A DNA stretch of 64,000 bases. Source: Halalkalibacillus sediminis (GTDB taxonomy: Bacteria > Bacillota > Bacilli > Bacillales > Alkalibacillaceae). Positions within the stretch are counted from its first letter, which is position 1, and each line of letters starts with the position of its first letter. Where the stretch lies: NCBI RefSeq assembly GCF_002844535.1, contig NZ_PJNH01000002.1, positions 248,001-312,000 on the forward strand. Direction: 5' to 3'. Shown piece after piece: positions 1 through 6,576 of this stretch. The notes beneath the pieces are model-generated. The model was not told the DNA's origin and did not search any database. It worked only from the letters and a program-made list of their open reading frames with translations. A program made the translations under genes and the position numbers.

Positions 1-171
1 GTCCATTAACATATCTAAATAATAATTCATTTCATTCTCACCATGATAACCTGCAGATAATACCCCGACTTCATTACGAATAAGTGATGTTCTAGGGTGA
101 TTACCCTTCAAGTTTTTCTCGATTGCTAACAATTTCAATAACCCTGATGGGACCCCCTGAGCATCTTTCAA
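1..171 (-). CDS. NERD (nuclease-related) domain protein, N-terminal part
   Basis: A reverse-strand reading frame runs off the left edge, so only the first 57 residues are visible. It begins with TTG at 169-171 behind a good ribosome site (AGGAGAG on the reverse strand, near 178-184). The visible protein has a short leucine-rich helix, then a HPRTSLI stretch and the sequence GYHGENEMNYYLDML. A basic 'HPR..LI' segment followed by 'GY.GE..ldyyL' is the usual opening of Bacillus NERD proteins, whose role is unknown but nuclease-like. The assignment rests on that N-terminal pattern only; the catalytic part lies outside the window. Confidence 0.62.
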   Translation of the reverse strand, partial: MKDAQGVPSGLLKLLAIEKNLKGNHPRTSLIRNEVGVLSAGYHGENEMNYYLDMLMD

Positions 172-392
172 TCAAAATCTCTCCTGTCATAATCAATTGA
201 TACTAGTAAACAACACCACTCAATCCCCGTCAAACCACCCTTTTTTCAAAAGGAGATAATCCCATTATCAATAACAGATAATCGAATTACCTCCCAGGCA
301 AAACAAGTTTTTCAAACACTCGTAAAAATTTTTCGAAGAATATATGCGTATAACAGTGTCCATAATGGTATTAAAAAAGAGATGTGTTTACG

Positions 393-1490
393 ATGAGACG
401 ATTGATCAAAAGAATCCTGTCTATTTTTTGTTCGTTAATAAAGATTAAGCCTTCTACATTTCTAATTATAGAATCATCTTTTCCGTCTGGCTCTAACACA
501 AAAATATTGGCGGAAGAATTGTGGAAGCATTACACAGTTGATACTATCCATATTGACGAGCTCTATTACAAGAAGAGAGACTATATAAAATTCCTCAAAC
601 AGATCATTAAAATTTCCCAATATGAATTCATTGTCACGTCGCATGGCTTTAAAAAGTATAATCCGAAACAAATCGTCATTGATTTGTGGCATGGCACGCC
701 TTTGAAAGCAATGAGGTACATGGAAAAAAATGAGCAGGTTTACGAGGAAGAGGGGTTTGATCCAGACCACCTAATCACTTCCTCAAAACTGGAGTCCTCA
801 TTACTGGCAGCTTGTATGCATGTCCATTTCTCGAAGCATGAAATACTAGGAAGCCCAAGGAACGACTATTTATTTAAGAAAACAGAGAACGAGTTTACCA
901 ATAAGCTCTCTGACTTCAATAAAGTTCTTTTATATATGCCGACTTTCAGAAGCGGTTATTTAAATCGGAAGGAGGGGGAGGTGGACCAATCATTTTTAGA
1001 GGAAAAAGAGTTCATTTCTTACCTTGAAAGTAATAACTACTTATTAATCACTAAATTTCACCCGTTAGAGGAAAAATCCATAAAGTACTCGAGTGACCAT
1101 ATAATGAACCTGACTTCAGAAACGTTACTAAGTCTTAATATAGATTTGTATCAAGTACTACCGCATACTGACTTGCTAATCACTGATTACTCAAGTATTT
1201 ACTTTGATTACTTATTATTGGATCGACCGATCATTTTTTTGAACAAAGATATCGATCAATATCGAAAAACTCGAGGTCTTTTACTTGAACCATACGACTT
1301 CTGGACACCTGGAATCAAAGTCCAAAATGATCAGTTGATCTCCTCTGCGATTAATCAATCGTTTGATAAAGACGAATATAAAAAAAGAAGGGAAGAATTA
1401 CGAAGTGTGTTTCATTTGCATCAGGATGGAAAATCAACTGAAAGAGTGGTCGACTTTATTAGTGATCTAGTTGCGAAGAGAGGACGCTGA
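393..1490 (+). CDS. CDP-glycerol glycerophosphotransferase family protein (TagB/TagF-like)
   Basis: The protein is about 365 residues with the teichoic acid glycerophosphotransferase domain (PF04464 family). Visible marks are [11 protein letters not shown] with the catalytic-type histidine, [16 protein letters not shown] with the second histidine, and the nucleotide-binding [14 protein letters not shown]. The N-terminus is basic and hydrophobic, suited to membrane contact. The ATG at 393 is preferred over the GTG at 384 because GAGATG at 379-384 lies 8 bases before it. Such enzymes transfer glycerol phosphate (or ribitol phosphate) from a CDP-activated donor to a lipid-linked teichoic acid chain on the inner face of the membrane. 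Which step this copy performs cannot be told. Four family members occur in this window, so a side-branch or second polymer is possible. Confidence 0.85.
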   Translation: MRRLIKRILSIFCSLIKIKPSTFLIIESSFPSGSNTKILAEELWKHYTVDTIHIDELYYKKRDYIKFLKQIIKISQYEFIVTSHGFKKYNPKQIVIDLWHGTPLKAMRYMEKNEQVYEEEGFDPDHLITSSKLESSLLAACMHVHFSKHEILGSPRNDYLFKKTENEFTNKLSDFNKVLLYMPTFRSGYLNRKEGEVDQSFLEEKEFISYLESNNYLLITKFHPLEEKSIKYSSDHIMNLTSETLLSLNIDLYQVLPHTDLLITDYSSIYFDYLLLDRPIIFLNKDIDQYRKTRGLLLEPYDFWTPGIKVQNDQLISSAINQSFDKDEYKKRREELRSVFHLHQDGKSTERVVDFISDLVAKRGR

Positions 1491-1543
1491 CCTTACCAAA
1501 TCAACCCATCCCAATCAAAAATCTTCCTGAAAAGGTCAGCGTC
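1483..1543. repeat. 12-bp perfect inverted repeat at a convergent gene end
   Basis: GACGCTGACCTT at 1483-1494 is repeated in perfect inverse as AAGGTCAGCGTC at 1532-1543, separated by 37 bases. It covers the stop codon of the forward gene ending at 1490 and the last codons of the small reverse gene. There is no T-run on either strand, so it is not a normal intrinsic terminator. It may form a stabilising 3' hairpin on either transcript. Confidence 0.6.
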
Positions 1544-1630
1544 AGTAGTCGTGAAATATAAATATGTAATGATGATTCCAAATAGTATGTAACCCAGACA
1601 ACCTAGGGTTACTTTTTTCTGTTTATCCAT
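1493..1630 (-). CDS. small single-pass membrane protein, 45 residues
   Basis: A reverse-strand frame starts at ATG 1628-1630, with AAAGGGGATG about 6 bases upstream, and stops at 1493. It encodes 45 residues: a short basic start (MDKQKK), one hydrophobic segment of about 18 residues (CLGYILFGIIITYLYF) and a polar tail ending in FDWDGLIW. The good ribosome site and clean membrane segment argue for a real gene. I do not recognise a family. It converges on the teichoic acid polymerase-like gene and is divergent from the LCP gene that follows. Its function is unknown. Confidence 0.5.
   Translation of the reverse strand: MDKQKKVTLGCLGYILFGIIITYLYFTTTDADLFRKIFDWDGLIW
1589..1618 (+). terminator. 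possible intrinsic terminator, forward strand
   Basis: GTAACCC at 1589-1595 pairs with GGGTTAC at 1606-1612, followed by six T. It would end transcription from the gene stopping at 1490. It lies inside the coding region of the small reverse gene, whose lysine codons supply the T-run, so it may be coincidental. Confidence 0.4.
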
Positions 1631-1752
1631 CTCAACATCCCCTTTGTACTCCATTCATATTTTAAGAGAATTCCTCACTGATGTCGAGTTTCTCATGGAT
1701 TTCTAATGAAACTCTAACATTGTTTAAATGGCATTCAAGTAGCAGAACATAG

Positions 1753-1758
1753 TATAAT
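1753..1758 (+). promoter_or_regulatory. -10 element of the first LCP gene
   Basis: TATAAT lies about 35 bases before the start codon at 1793. No convincing -35 box is seen. The stretch from this hexamer to the start (TATAATA.ATTT...TTTAAACA) recurs upstream of the second LCP gene at 3836 onward, which supports a shared, conserved promoter. Confidence 0.45.
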
Positions 1759-1792
1759 AAATTTGTAGAATTTAAACAAAATGAGGGATTTT

Positions 1793-2728
1793 ATGGAGTC
1801 TAGAAAAGAACGTCGTGAACAACATACCGAAAAAAAATCACGCAAAAAGAAGATTATCGCAATTATAATTATACTCCTCTTGATTATCGGAGGACTATTG
1901 GCTTATTTATATTATAAGGTCGGCCAAACAGTTGATGAAATGCATACCCCTGTAGAAGCAATCAATCAAGAAGAAGTGAAAGATGCAATCGATAATAAAG
2001 AGACAATCAACATCCTATTACTTGGAGTTGATGAACGAGAAGGGGATGTAGGACGATCAGATACGATGGTATTGGCATCACTGAATCCACACACCAACGA
2101 AATGCTGAGATTTAATATCCCAAGAGATACCTTTGTTGAAATCCCAGGTCGAGGAATGGATAAGATCAACCATGCATATGCATTCGGAGGTTCTGATCTT
2201 TCCGTTCAGACAGTTGAGAACTTCTTAGACACTGAAGTCCACTTTTATTCACGAATCAATATGGAAGGATTACAAGATGTAGTGGATGCAATTGGTGGAG
2301 TAACAGTGACCAACGATCAAGCATTCAGTCACGGGGGTCATGATTTCCGTGAAGGTGAAATTGATTTGAATGGCGAACAGGCACTGATATTTTCAAGAAT
2401 GAGAAAACAAGACCCTGAAGGTGATTTAGGTCGTAACGACCGTCAGCAACAAATCATAGACGCATTTATGGATGAAGCGGCTTCATTTGACTCTGTCGCA
2501 AGAGTGAATCCATTGTTAGATGCTGCGGGTACGAATGCTGAATCCAATGTAGAGATGGACGATATGCGCAATCTTTTCCTACATTATCGTGGGGCTCGTG
2601 ATGAGACCATTAAGGAAGAAATTCAGGGATCAGGCCAGAGAATGAACGGCCTTTGGTATTACGTCGTTTCAGATGAAGAACAACAGCGTATTCGGTCGCT
2701 ATTGTCCGAACATATGGAAGCTAGATAA
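1793..2728 (+). CDS. LytR-CpsA-Psr (LCP) family cell-wall glycopolymer ligase
   Basis: About 311 residues: a short basic cytoplasmic start (MESRKERREQ), one membrane helix at roughly residues 20-42, then an extracellular LCP domain. Family motifs are INILLLGVDEREGDVGRSDT, FNIPRDTFVEIPG with the phosphate-binding arginine region, KINHAYAFGG, and the RMRKQDPEGDLGRNDRQQ loop with conserved arginines. LCP enzymes move undecaprenyl-linked teichoic acid or other glycopolymers onto peptidoglycan outside the membrane. The ATG at 1793 is chosen over 1781 because TGAGGG lies 5 bases before it and the paralogue at 3890 begins with matching codons. A terminator follows at 2745. The paralogue lies about 1.2 kb downstream, so this is a local duplication. 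Confidence 0.92.
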   Translation: MESRKERREQHTEKKSRKKKIIAIIIILLLIIGGLLAYLYYKVGQTVDEMHTPVEAINQEEVKDAIDNKETINILLLGVDEREGDVGRSDTMVLASLNPHTNEMLRFNIPRDTFVEIPGRGMDKINHAYAFGGSDLSVQTVENFLDTEVHFYSRINMEGLQDVVDAIGGVTVTNDQAFSHGGHDFREGEIDLNGEQALIFSRMRKQDPEGDLGRNDRQQQIIDAFMDEAASFDSVARVNPLLDAAGTNAESNVEMDDMRNLFLHYRGARDETIKEEIQGSGQRMNGLWYYVVSDEEQQRIRSLLSEHMEAR

Positions 2729-2744
2729 TATATTTATCTTAATA

Positions 2745-2773
2745 GAGGGTGTTCCAGTGGAGCACCCTCTTTT
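2745..2773 (+). terminator. intrinsic terminator after the first LCP gene
   Basis: GAGGGTG at 2745-2751 pairs with CACCCTC at 2763-2769 around a short inner stem (TTCC/GGAG region), followed by TTTT. Confidence 0.85.
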
Positions 2774-2795
2774 CCTATATACTCTATTCAAGAGA

Positions 2796-2804
2796 TGATA
2801 TAAT
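2796..2804 (+). promoter_or_regulatory. extended -10 promoter of the GNAT-like gene
   Basis: TGATATAAT at 2796-2804 is a perfect extended -10 element about 32 bases before the TTG start. It follows the terminator of the preceding gene, so this gene appears to be its own transcription unit. No good -35 box is seen. Confidence 0.5.
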
Positions 2805-2835
2805 CTACCTAATAACTTGAGCAAGGGTGACATAA

Positions 2836-3783
2836 TTGATAAGAAAATATGAACTAGAAGATCAACCAAAACTGATAGACCTCATAAAAGAAAATAGCGA
2901 TTACTCCGTAGAGTACATCAAATGGAAGTATTTCGGAAAACGAATGTCTCACATCTTTATATATGAAAAAAACGATCATATCGTCTCAGCCATTTTTACT
3001 TGGGAAGAAGAGATGACCGCTGTTAATGAGAAGATGAAGGTTCTCGTTAGAAATGAAGTGTTTAATTTTACTTCTGAGGAATTAACGTACTTGTTGAAAG
3101 ATTGTATTAAAGAGTATGCCGAAAAGAACAAAATTGAATATATTTTAAATACAGAATCAGAGCAAGGAACAGAAATATCCACCTTTGACCGTTCTGCCAT
3201 TATTTATCGACCGATCAAGCTACTAGCGAAAAAAATGTTCATTTTATGGCCTCTGACACCATTTGACCGAATATTTGTCCGTCACAAACGTATCCAAGCA
3301 GAAGCTGTTCAACCAAAAGACGACACCTATCAACTCAAGAACATAGATCAATTCGATAGCGAGGCAGATAATCTTCAAGAGAACCCCGAAGAAATAAGAA
3401 TAAAAAAAGACCATCATTATCTCAATTGGCGTTACATGAATCATCCTACTCAAAAATATGAAGCCTCAGGGATCTATGAAGATAGTAAATTGAAAGGGTA
3501 CGCGATCATACAAATCAATAACAAAAAAGTAACGATTGTGGATTATCAAGCCGTTCCTGAAGAGGATATATTACTTAGCCTGCTTACTAATATAGTTATT
3601 CAATATAAGAAATATGATTATCTCCAGGCGAAGATATCATCCAATCCAGATATCAACGAACAGCTATTCAAAGTGGGATTCATAGTCAAAGATCAGCCAT
3701 CACAGCTTTTTGATGAACTGGCTAATTCTGCGACGAATAAAACTTCTAACTGGTTCATAAACTTAGGTGATATTTACTTCTAA
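2836..3783 (+). CDS. GNAT-fold acetyltransferase-like protein
   Basis: A 315-residue soluble protein starting at TTG with AAGGGTGA 5 bases upstream. The opening, MIRKYELEDQPKLIDLIKEN then YIKWKYFGK, and the HYLNWRYMNHPTQKYEASGI segment at about residue 195 followed by GYAIIQ resemble two-domain N-acetyltransferases of the GNAT superfamily often found near surface-polysaccharide genes. I do not see a textbook acetyl-CoA loop, so the call is by overall pattern. It sits alone between two LCP ligase genes, which suggests a cell-envelope role, but its substrate is unknown. Confidence 0.45.
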   Translation: MIRKYELEDQPKLIDLIKENSDYSVEYIKWKYFGKRMSHIFIYEKNDHIVSAIFTWEEEMTAVNEKMKVLVRNEVFNFTSEELTYLLKDCIKEYAEKNKIEYILNTESEQGTEISTFDRSAIIYRPIKLLAKKMFILWPLTPFDRIFVRHKRIQAEAVQPKDDTYQLKNIDQFDSEADNLQENPEEIRIKKDHHYLNWRYMNHPTQKYEASGIYEDSKLKGYAIIQINNKKVTIVDYQAVPEEDILLSLLTNIVIQYKKYDYLQAKISSNPDINEQLFKVGFIVKDQPSQLFDELANSATNKTSNWFINLGDIYF

Positions 3784-3835
3784 AATAAGTACAAAAATTT
3801 CCACATTCTCTACTTAAATTAATTGTCGTTTGTTG

Positions 3836-3841
3836 TATAAT
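3836..3841 (+). promoter_or_regulatory. -10 element of the second LCP gene
   Basis: TATAAT lies about 48 bases before the ATG at 3890. The region up to TTTAAACA matches that before the first LCP gene. No clear -35 box is seen. Confidence 0.45.
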
Positions 3842-3889
3842 AGATTTATTACACATTTAAACATGTTTTTTTATAGAGAGGGAAATTAA

Positions 3890-4828
3890 ATGGGATCGAG
3901 AAAAGAACTAAGAAAACAAAAAAGCGGGAAGAAAAAATGGCTATGGATCATCCTTAGTCTGCTTGGGCTAATCATATTAGCTTTAGGTATTTACTTCATT
4001 TATTTATACGATAAAGTTGGAGACACTGTAGAAACGATGTATACACCTTTGGAATCTGATTTAGAGAAAAAGGATGAAATTGACACGCGTTTAGACAATG
4101 AAGATCCGATAAACATCCTATTACTTGGCGTAGATGAGCGAGAAGGAGATGTTGGTCGATCAGATACGATGATATTAGTTTCTCTGAATCCAAACACTGA
4201 TAAGATGTTGATGTTCAATATTCCTAGAGATACTTATGTAGAGATTCCAGGTAGAGGAATGGATAAAATTAACCACTCATATGCATTCGGTGGCTCAGAA
4301 CTATCCGTAGAGACAGTAGAACAGTTTTTAGATACTACCGTACACTTTTATTCCAGAATTAATATGGAAGGCTTACAAGACGGAGTAGACGCTTTAGGAG
4401 GCGTTACCGTCAACAACGATCAGGCTTTCAGTCATGGAGGTCACGATTTTCCGACTGGAGAAATTACTTTAAATGGTGAGCAGGCACTGATCTATTCCCG
4501 AATGAGAAAAGAAGACCCTCGGGGGGATCTTGGACGTAACTCAAGGCAACAGGAAATCATCGATGCCATGATTGATGAAGGTACTTCATTCGATTCGTTT
4601 ACCAAAGTAGATAACATGTTAGACGCAGTAGGGTCGAATGTACAGACAAATATGCAGATGCCTGAAATGCGAAAAATGTTTTCAGACTATCGAGATACTA
4701 GAAATGAAACCATCAAAGAAGAAATAGATGGCTCGGGGCAGATGATGGATGGTGTTTGGTACTACATGGTTCCTGATGAAGAAGTGAACAGAATCAGAAC
4801 ATTACTAGATGAACATATGAAAGAATAA
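3890..4828 (+). CDS. LytR-CpsA-Psr (LCP) family cell-wall glycopolymer ligase, paralogue
   Basis: A 312-residue paralogue of the protein at 1793-2728, closely similar through the whole LCP domain. It has a basic start (MGSRKELRKQ), a membrane helix at about residues 17-40, then INILLLGVDEREGDVGRSDT, FNIPRDTYVEIPGRGMDKIN and RMRKEDPRGDLGRNSRQQ. A GAGAGGGA ribosome site precedes the ATG. It probably attaches teichoic acid or another glycopolymer to peptidoglycan outside the membrane. Two adjacent copies could serve different polymers, for example teichoic acid versus the exopolysaccharide made further right. It ends at a bidirectional terminator shared with tagB. Confidence 0.92.
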   Translation: MGSRKELRKQKSGKKKWLWIILSLLGLIILALGIYFIYLYDKVGDTVETMYTPLESDLEKKDEIDTRLDNEDPINILLLGVDEREGDVGRSDTMILVSLNPNTDKMLMFNIPRDTYVEIPGRGMDKINHSYAFGGSELSVETVEQFLDTTVHFYSRINMEGLQDGVDALGGVTVNNDQAFSHGGHDFPTGEITLNGEQALIYSRMRKEDPRGDLGRNSRQQEIIDAMIDEGTSFDSFTKVDNMLDAVGSNVQTNMQMPEMRKMFSDYRDTRNETIKEEIDGSGQMMDGVWYYMVPDEEVNRIRTLLDEHMKE

Positions 4829-4831
4829 TTG

Positions 4832-4874
4832 AAAAAGGAAGTAGAACTGAAAATCAGTTGCTACTTCCTTTTTT
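4832..4874. terminator. bidirectional terminator between LCP gene and tagB
   Basis: AAAAAGGAAGTAG at 4832-4844 pairs with CTACTTCCTTTTT from 4861; the inner AACTG/CAGTT extends the stem around an AAAAT loop. It has a T-run on both strands and lies at the meeting point of two converging genes. Confidence 0.9.
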
Positions 4875-6023
4875 ATAGATTTCACTTATTAATTTTTGAG
4901 AAGCATGCCCGTCGTTATACTGATTCCACTTATCTGAGAAGTGTCGAAGCTCCTCCAAGTCGAAATCATTCTCTTTGATTAGACGTATGATATCGTCAGT
5001 GTTATCTGCAATGGGCCCAGGTACAAGAAGGTCATAGTCCTCCCAAAATCCTCTGGACTGTTTGTATTCATCTAAATCGTATGGGTAGAAAATCATTGGC
5101 TTCTCTAACAGTGAGAATTCAAAAGGAATAGATGAATAGTCCGTAATTAAATAATCCGTTATAAATAATAAATGATTCGCATCCGGATATTCTGATACAT
5201 CAATGATAAAATCAGGATAATTGTTATTGTAACCTTTTAAAATGGCTGGATGAAGCCGAATGAGTAGAACGTGATCTTCCTTAAGTTCTTGGTAAATCTT
5301 CTTAATGTCAAGTTTTATTGAATGCTTCTTGAGCTGTTGATCTCTAAAGGTGGGAGCGTATAAAATCACTTTATTGCCTGAAATCATTGGATATTTTTCA
5401 TTTAACTCTTCACTAATTTTCTCTTTCAAAGGTTCATCATAAAAAATATCAGTTCTAGGTATACCTGTTTTCAGCATTACTTCTTTTTCTACATAAAAAG
5501 CTTCTCTGAAAATGTCTTCCATTCTGTCCGACCCCACGGTAATATAATCGAATCTTTTGTATACGCTGCGAAACCTCTTGTAAGCCTTCTCACTTCGAAA
5601 TCGAATGGAAGGATCCTTTAACCCAAACCGTTTAATGGCTCCATTAGCATGCCACAATTGAATACACTTTACATTTTCTTTGAATGGAGTAGCAGCTAAT
5701 AAACCATAGTAGTTATCAATAAATACAACTTTGCAAGTGGCTAAATGATAGACCCCCTTGATGAAGCCTCTGAAGTTCTTTGCAAAATCAAATTTAATTA
5801 CTGAAGTACGCCTATCCTCTTCAAATTCACCCTTGGTTCCAGGCAATTGTAAAATTACAGTTTCATGATCTGTTTCTCTTAATACTTTTTCCCAAACGAA
5901 AAAAACATTATCCCCAAAAGAAGAAATGAAGACAGTCTTCTTCCTCTGAGGGGATAATTTAAATAGTATAAACGTTATTTTCACTGAAAAAAGATATAAG
6001 ATTATAGCTAACTCTCTAACCAT
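4854..6023 (-). CDS. tagB: TagB-type teichoic acid primase (CDP-glycerol glycerophosphotransferase)
   Basis: A 389-residue protein with a hydrophobic N-terminal segment (about residues 1-25) and the glycerophosphotransferase domain. Key marks are CIQLWHANGAIKRFG, YAPTFRDQQ, LLIRLHPAIL with the second catalytic-type histidine, and [16 protein letters not shown]. The 'WHANGAIK.FG' form is characteristic of TagB/TarB, which adds the first glycerol phosphate to the ManNAc-GlcNAc lipid disaccharide made by TagO and TagA. The length matches B. subtilis TagB (about 380). It overlaps the tagD end by 8 bases, so the two are translationally coupled and TagD's CDP-glycerol feeds this enzyme directly. 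Confidence 0.9.
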   Translation of the reverse strand: MVRELAIILYLFSVKITFILFKLSPQRKKTVFISSFGDNVFFVWEKVLRETDHETVILQLPGTKGEFEEDRRTSVIKFDFAKNFRGFIKGVYHLATCKVVFIDNYYGLLAATPFKENVKCIQLWHANGAIKRFGLKDPSIRFRSEKAYKRFRSVYKRFDYITVGSDRMEDIFREAFYVEKEVMLKTGIPRTDIFYDEPLKEKISEELNEKYPMISGNKVILYAPTFRDQQLKKHSIKLDIKKIYQELKEDHVLLIRLHPAILKGYNNNYPDFIIDVSEYPDANHLLFITDYLITDYSSIPFEFSLLEKPMIFYPYDLDEYKQSRGFWEDYDLLVPGPIADNTDDIIRLIKENDFDLEELRHFSDKWNQYNDGHASQKLISEIYKKGSSN

Positions 6024-6417
6024 TGTTCACCTTATTATTTAAGTCATCTTTTATTTTAGTAGTAGAAATTCCGTCAGTACGTGGTAGATAGATAACTTCA
6101 CAATGTTCTTTAAGGAAGTCGAATTTCCCCTCCCAGTCATGTCCCATTACAAACAAGTCAATATTGTGTTTACGGACGTCATCAATCTTTTGCTCCCAGT
6201 TATGTTCAGGGATGACTTCGTCCACATATTGCACTGCTTCAAGAATAGTTTTTCGATCTTCAAATGAGTAGTAAGCTTCTTTGTTTTTAAGAGCGTTGAA
6301 TTCGTCTGATGAAACTGCGACGACAAGGTAATCTCCAAGCTCTTTAGCTCTTTTTAATATATTTATGTGACCTACGTGTAATAAGTCAAACGTTCCGTAG
6401 GTAATTACCTTCTTCAT
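6016..6417 (-). CDS. tagD: glycerol-3-phosphate cytidylyltransferase
   Basis: A 133-residue nucleotidyltransferase with GTFDLLHVGHINIL (the HxGH signature) at the start, MGHDWEGKFD, and RTDGISTTKI near the end, which is the second nucleotide-binding signature. It converts CTP and glycerol 3-phosphate to CDP-glycerol, the donor for poly(glycerol phosphate) teichoic acid. The start has a strong AGGAGG ribosome site. A promoter with a 17-base spacer lies just upstream at 6461-6489. It is the first gene of a tagD-tagB operon, the order known from B. subtilis divergent tag operons. Confidence 0.96.
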   Translation of the reverse strand: MKKVITYGTFDLLHVGHINILKRAKELGDYLVVAVSSDEFNALKNKEAYYSFEDRKTILEAVQYVDEVIPEHNWEQKIDDVRKHNIDLFVMGHDWEGKFDFLKEHCEVIYLPRTDGISTTKIKDDLNNKVNNG

Positions 6418-6460
6418 TAAGACTTCCTCCTAGGATAATGGAAATATTTTTGTTAATCTT

Positions 6461-6489
6461 ATTCTAATCATTTTACATTGGTTTAGCAA
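6461..6489 (-). promoter_or_regulatory. promoter of tagD-tagB
   Basis: On the reverse strand, TTGCTA (6484-6489) and TAGAAT (6461-6466) are separated by exactly 17 bases, about 45 bases before the tagD start. It resembles a housekeeping sigma-A promoter. Confidence 0.65.
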
Positions 6490-6531
6490 ATTACACACGA
6501 GTTTTTCACGCATTAAAATTATAAATTCATC

Positions 6532-6559
6532 AAAAAAGGAGTGGATATATATCCACTCC
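6532..6559 (-). terminator. intrinsic terminator after the glucosaminidase gene
   Basis: A perfect palindrome at 6538-6559 (GGAGTGGAT, ATAT loop, ATCCACTCC) is followed on the reverse strand by six T (6532-6537). It sits just after the stop codon at 6577. Confidence 0.88.
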
Positions 6560-6576
6560 AAAAATTATCTAGTAAA

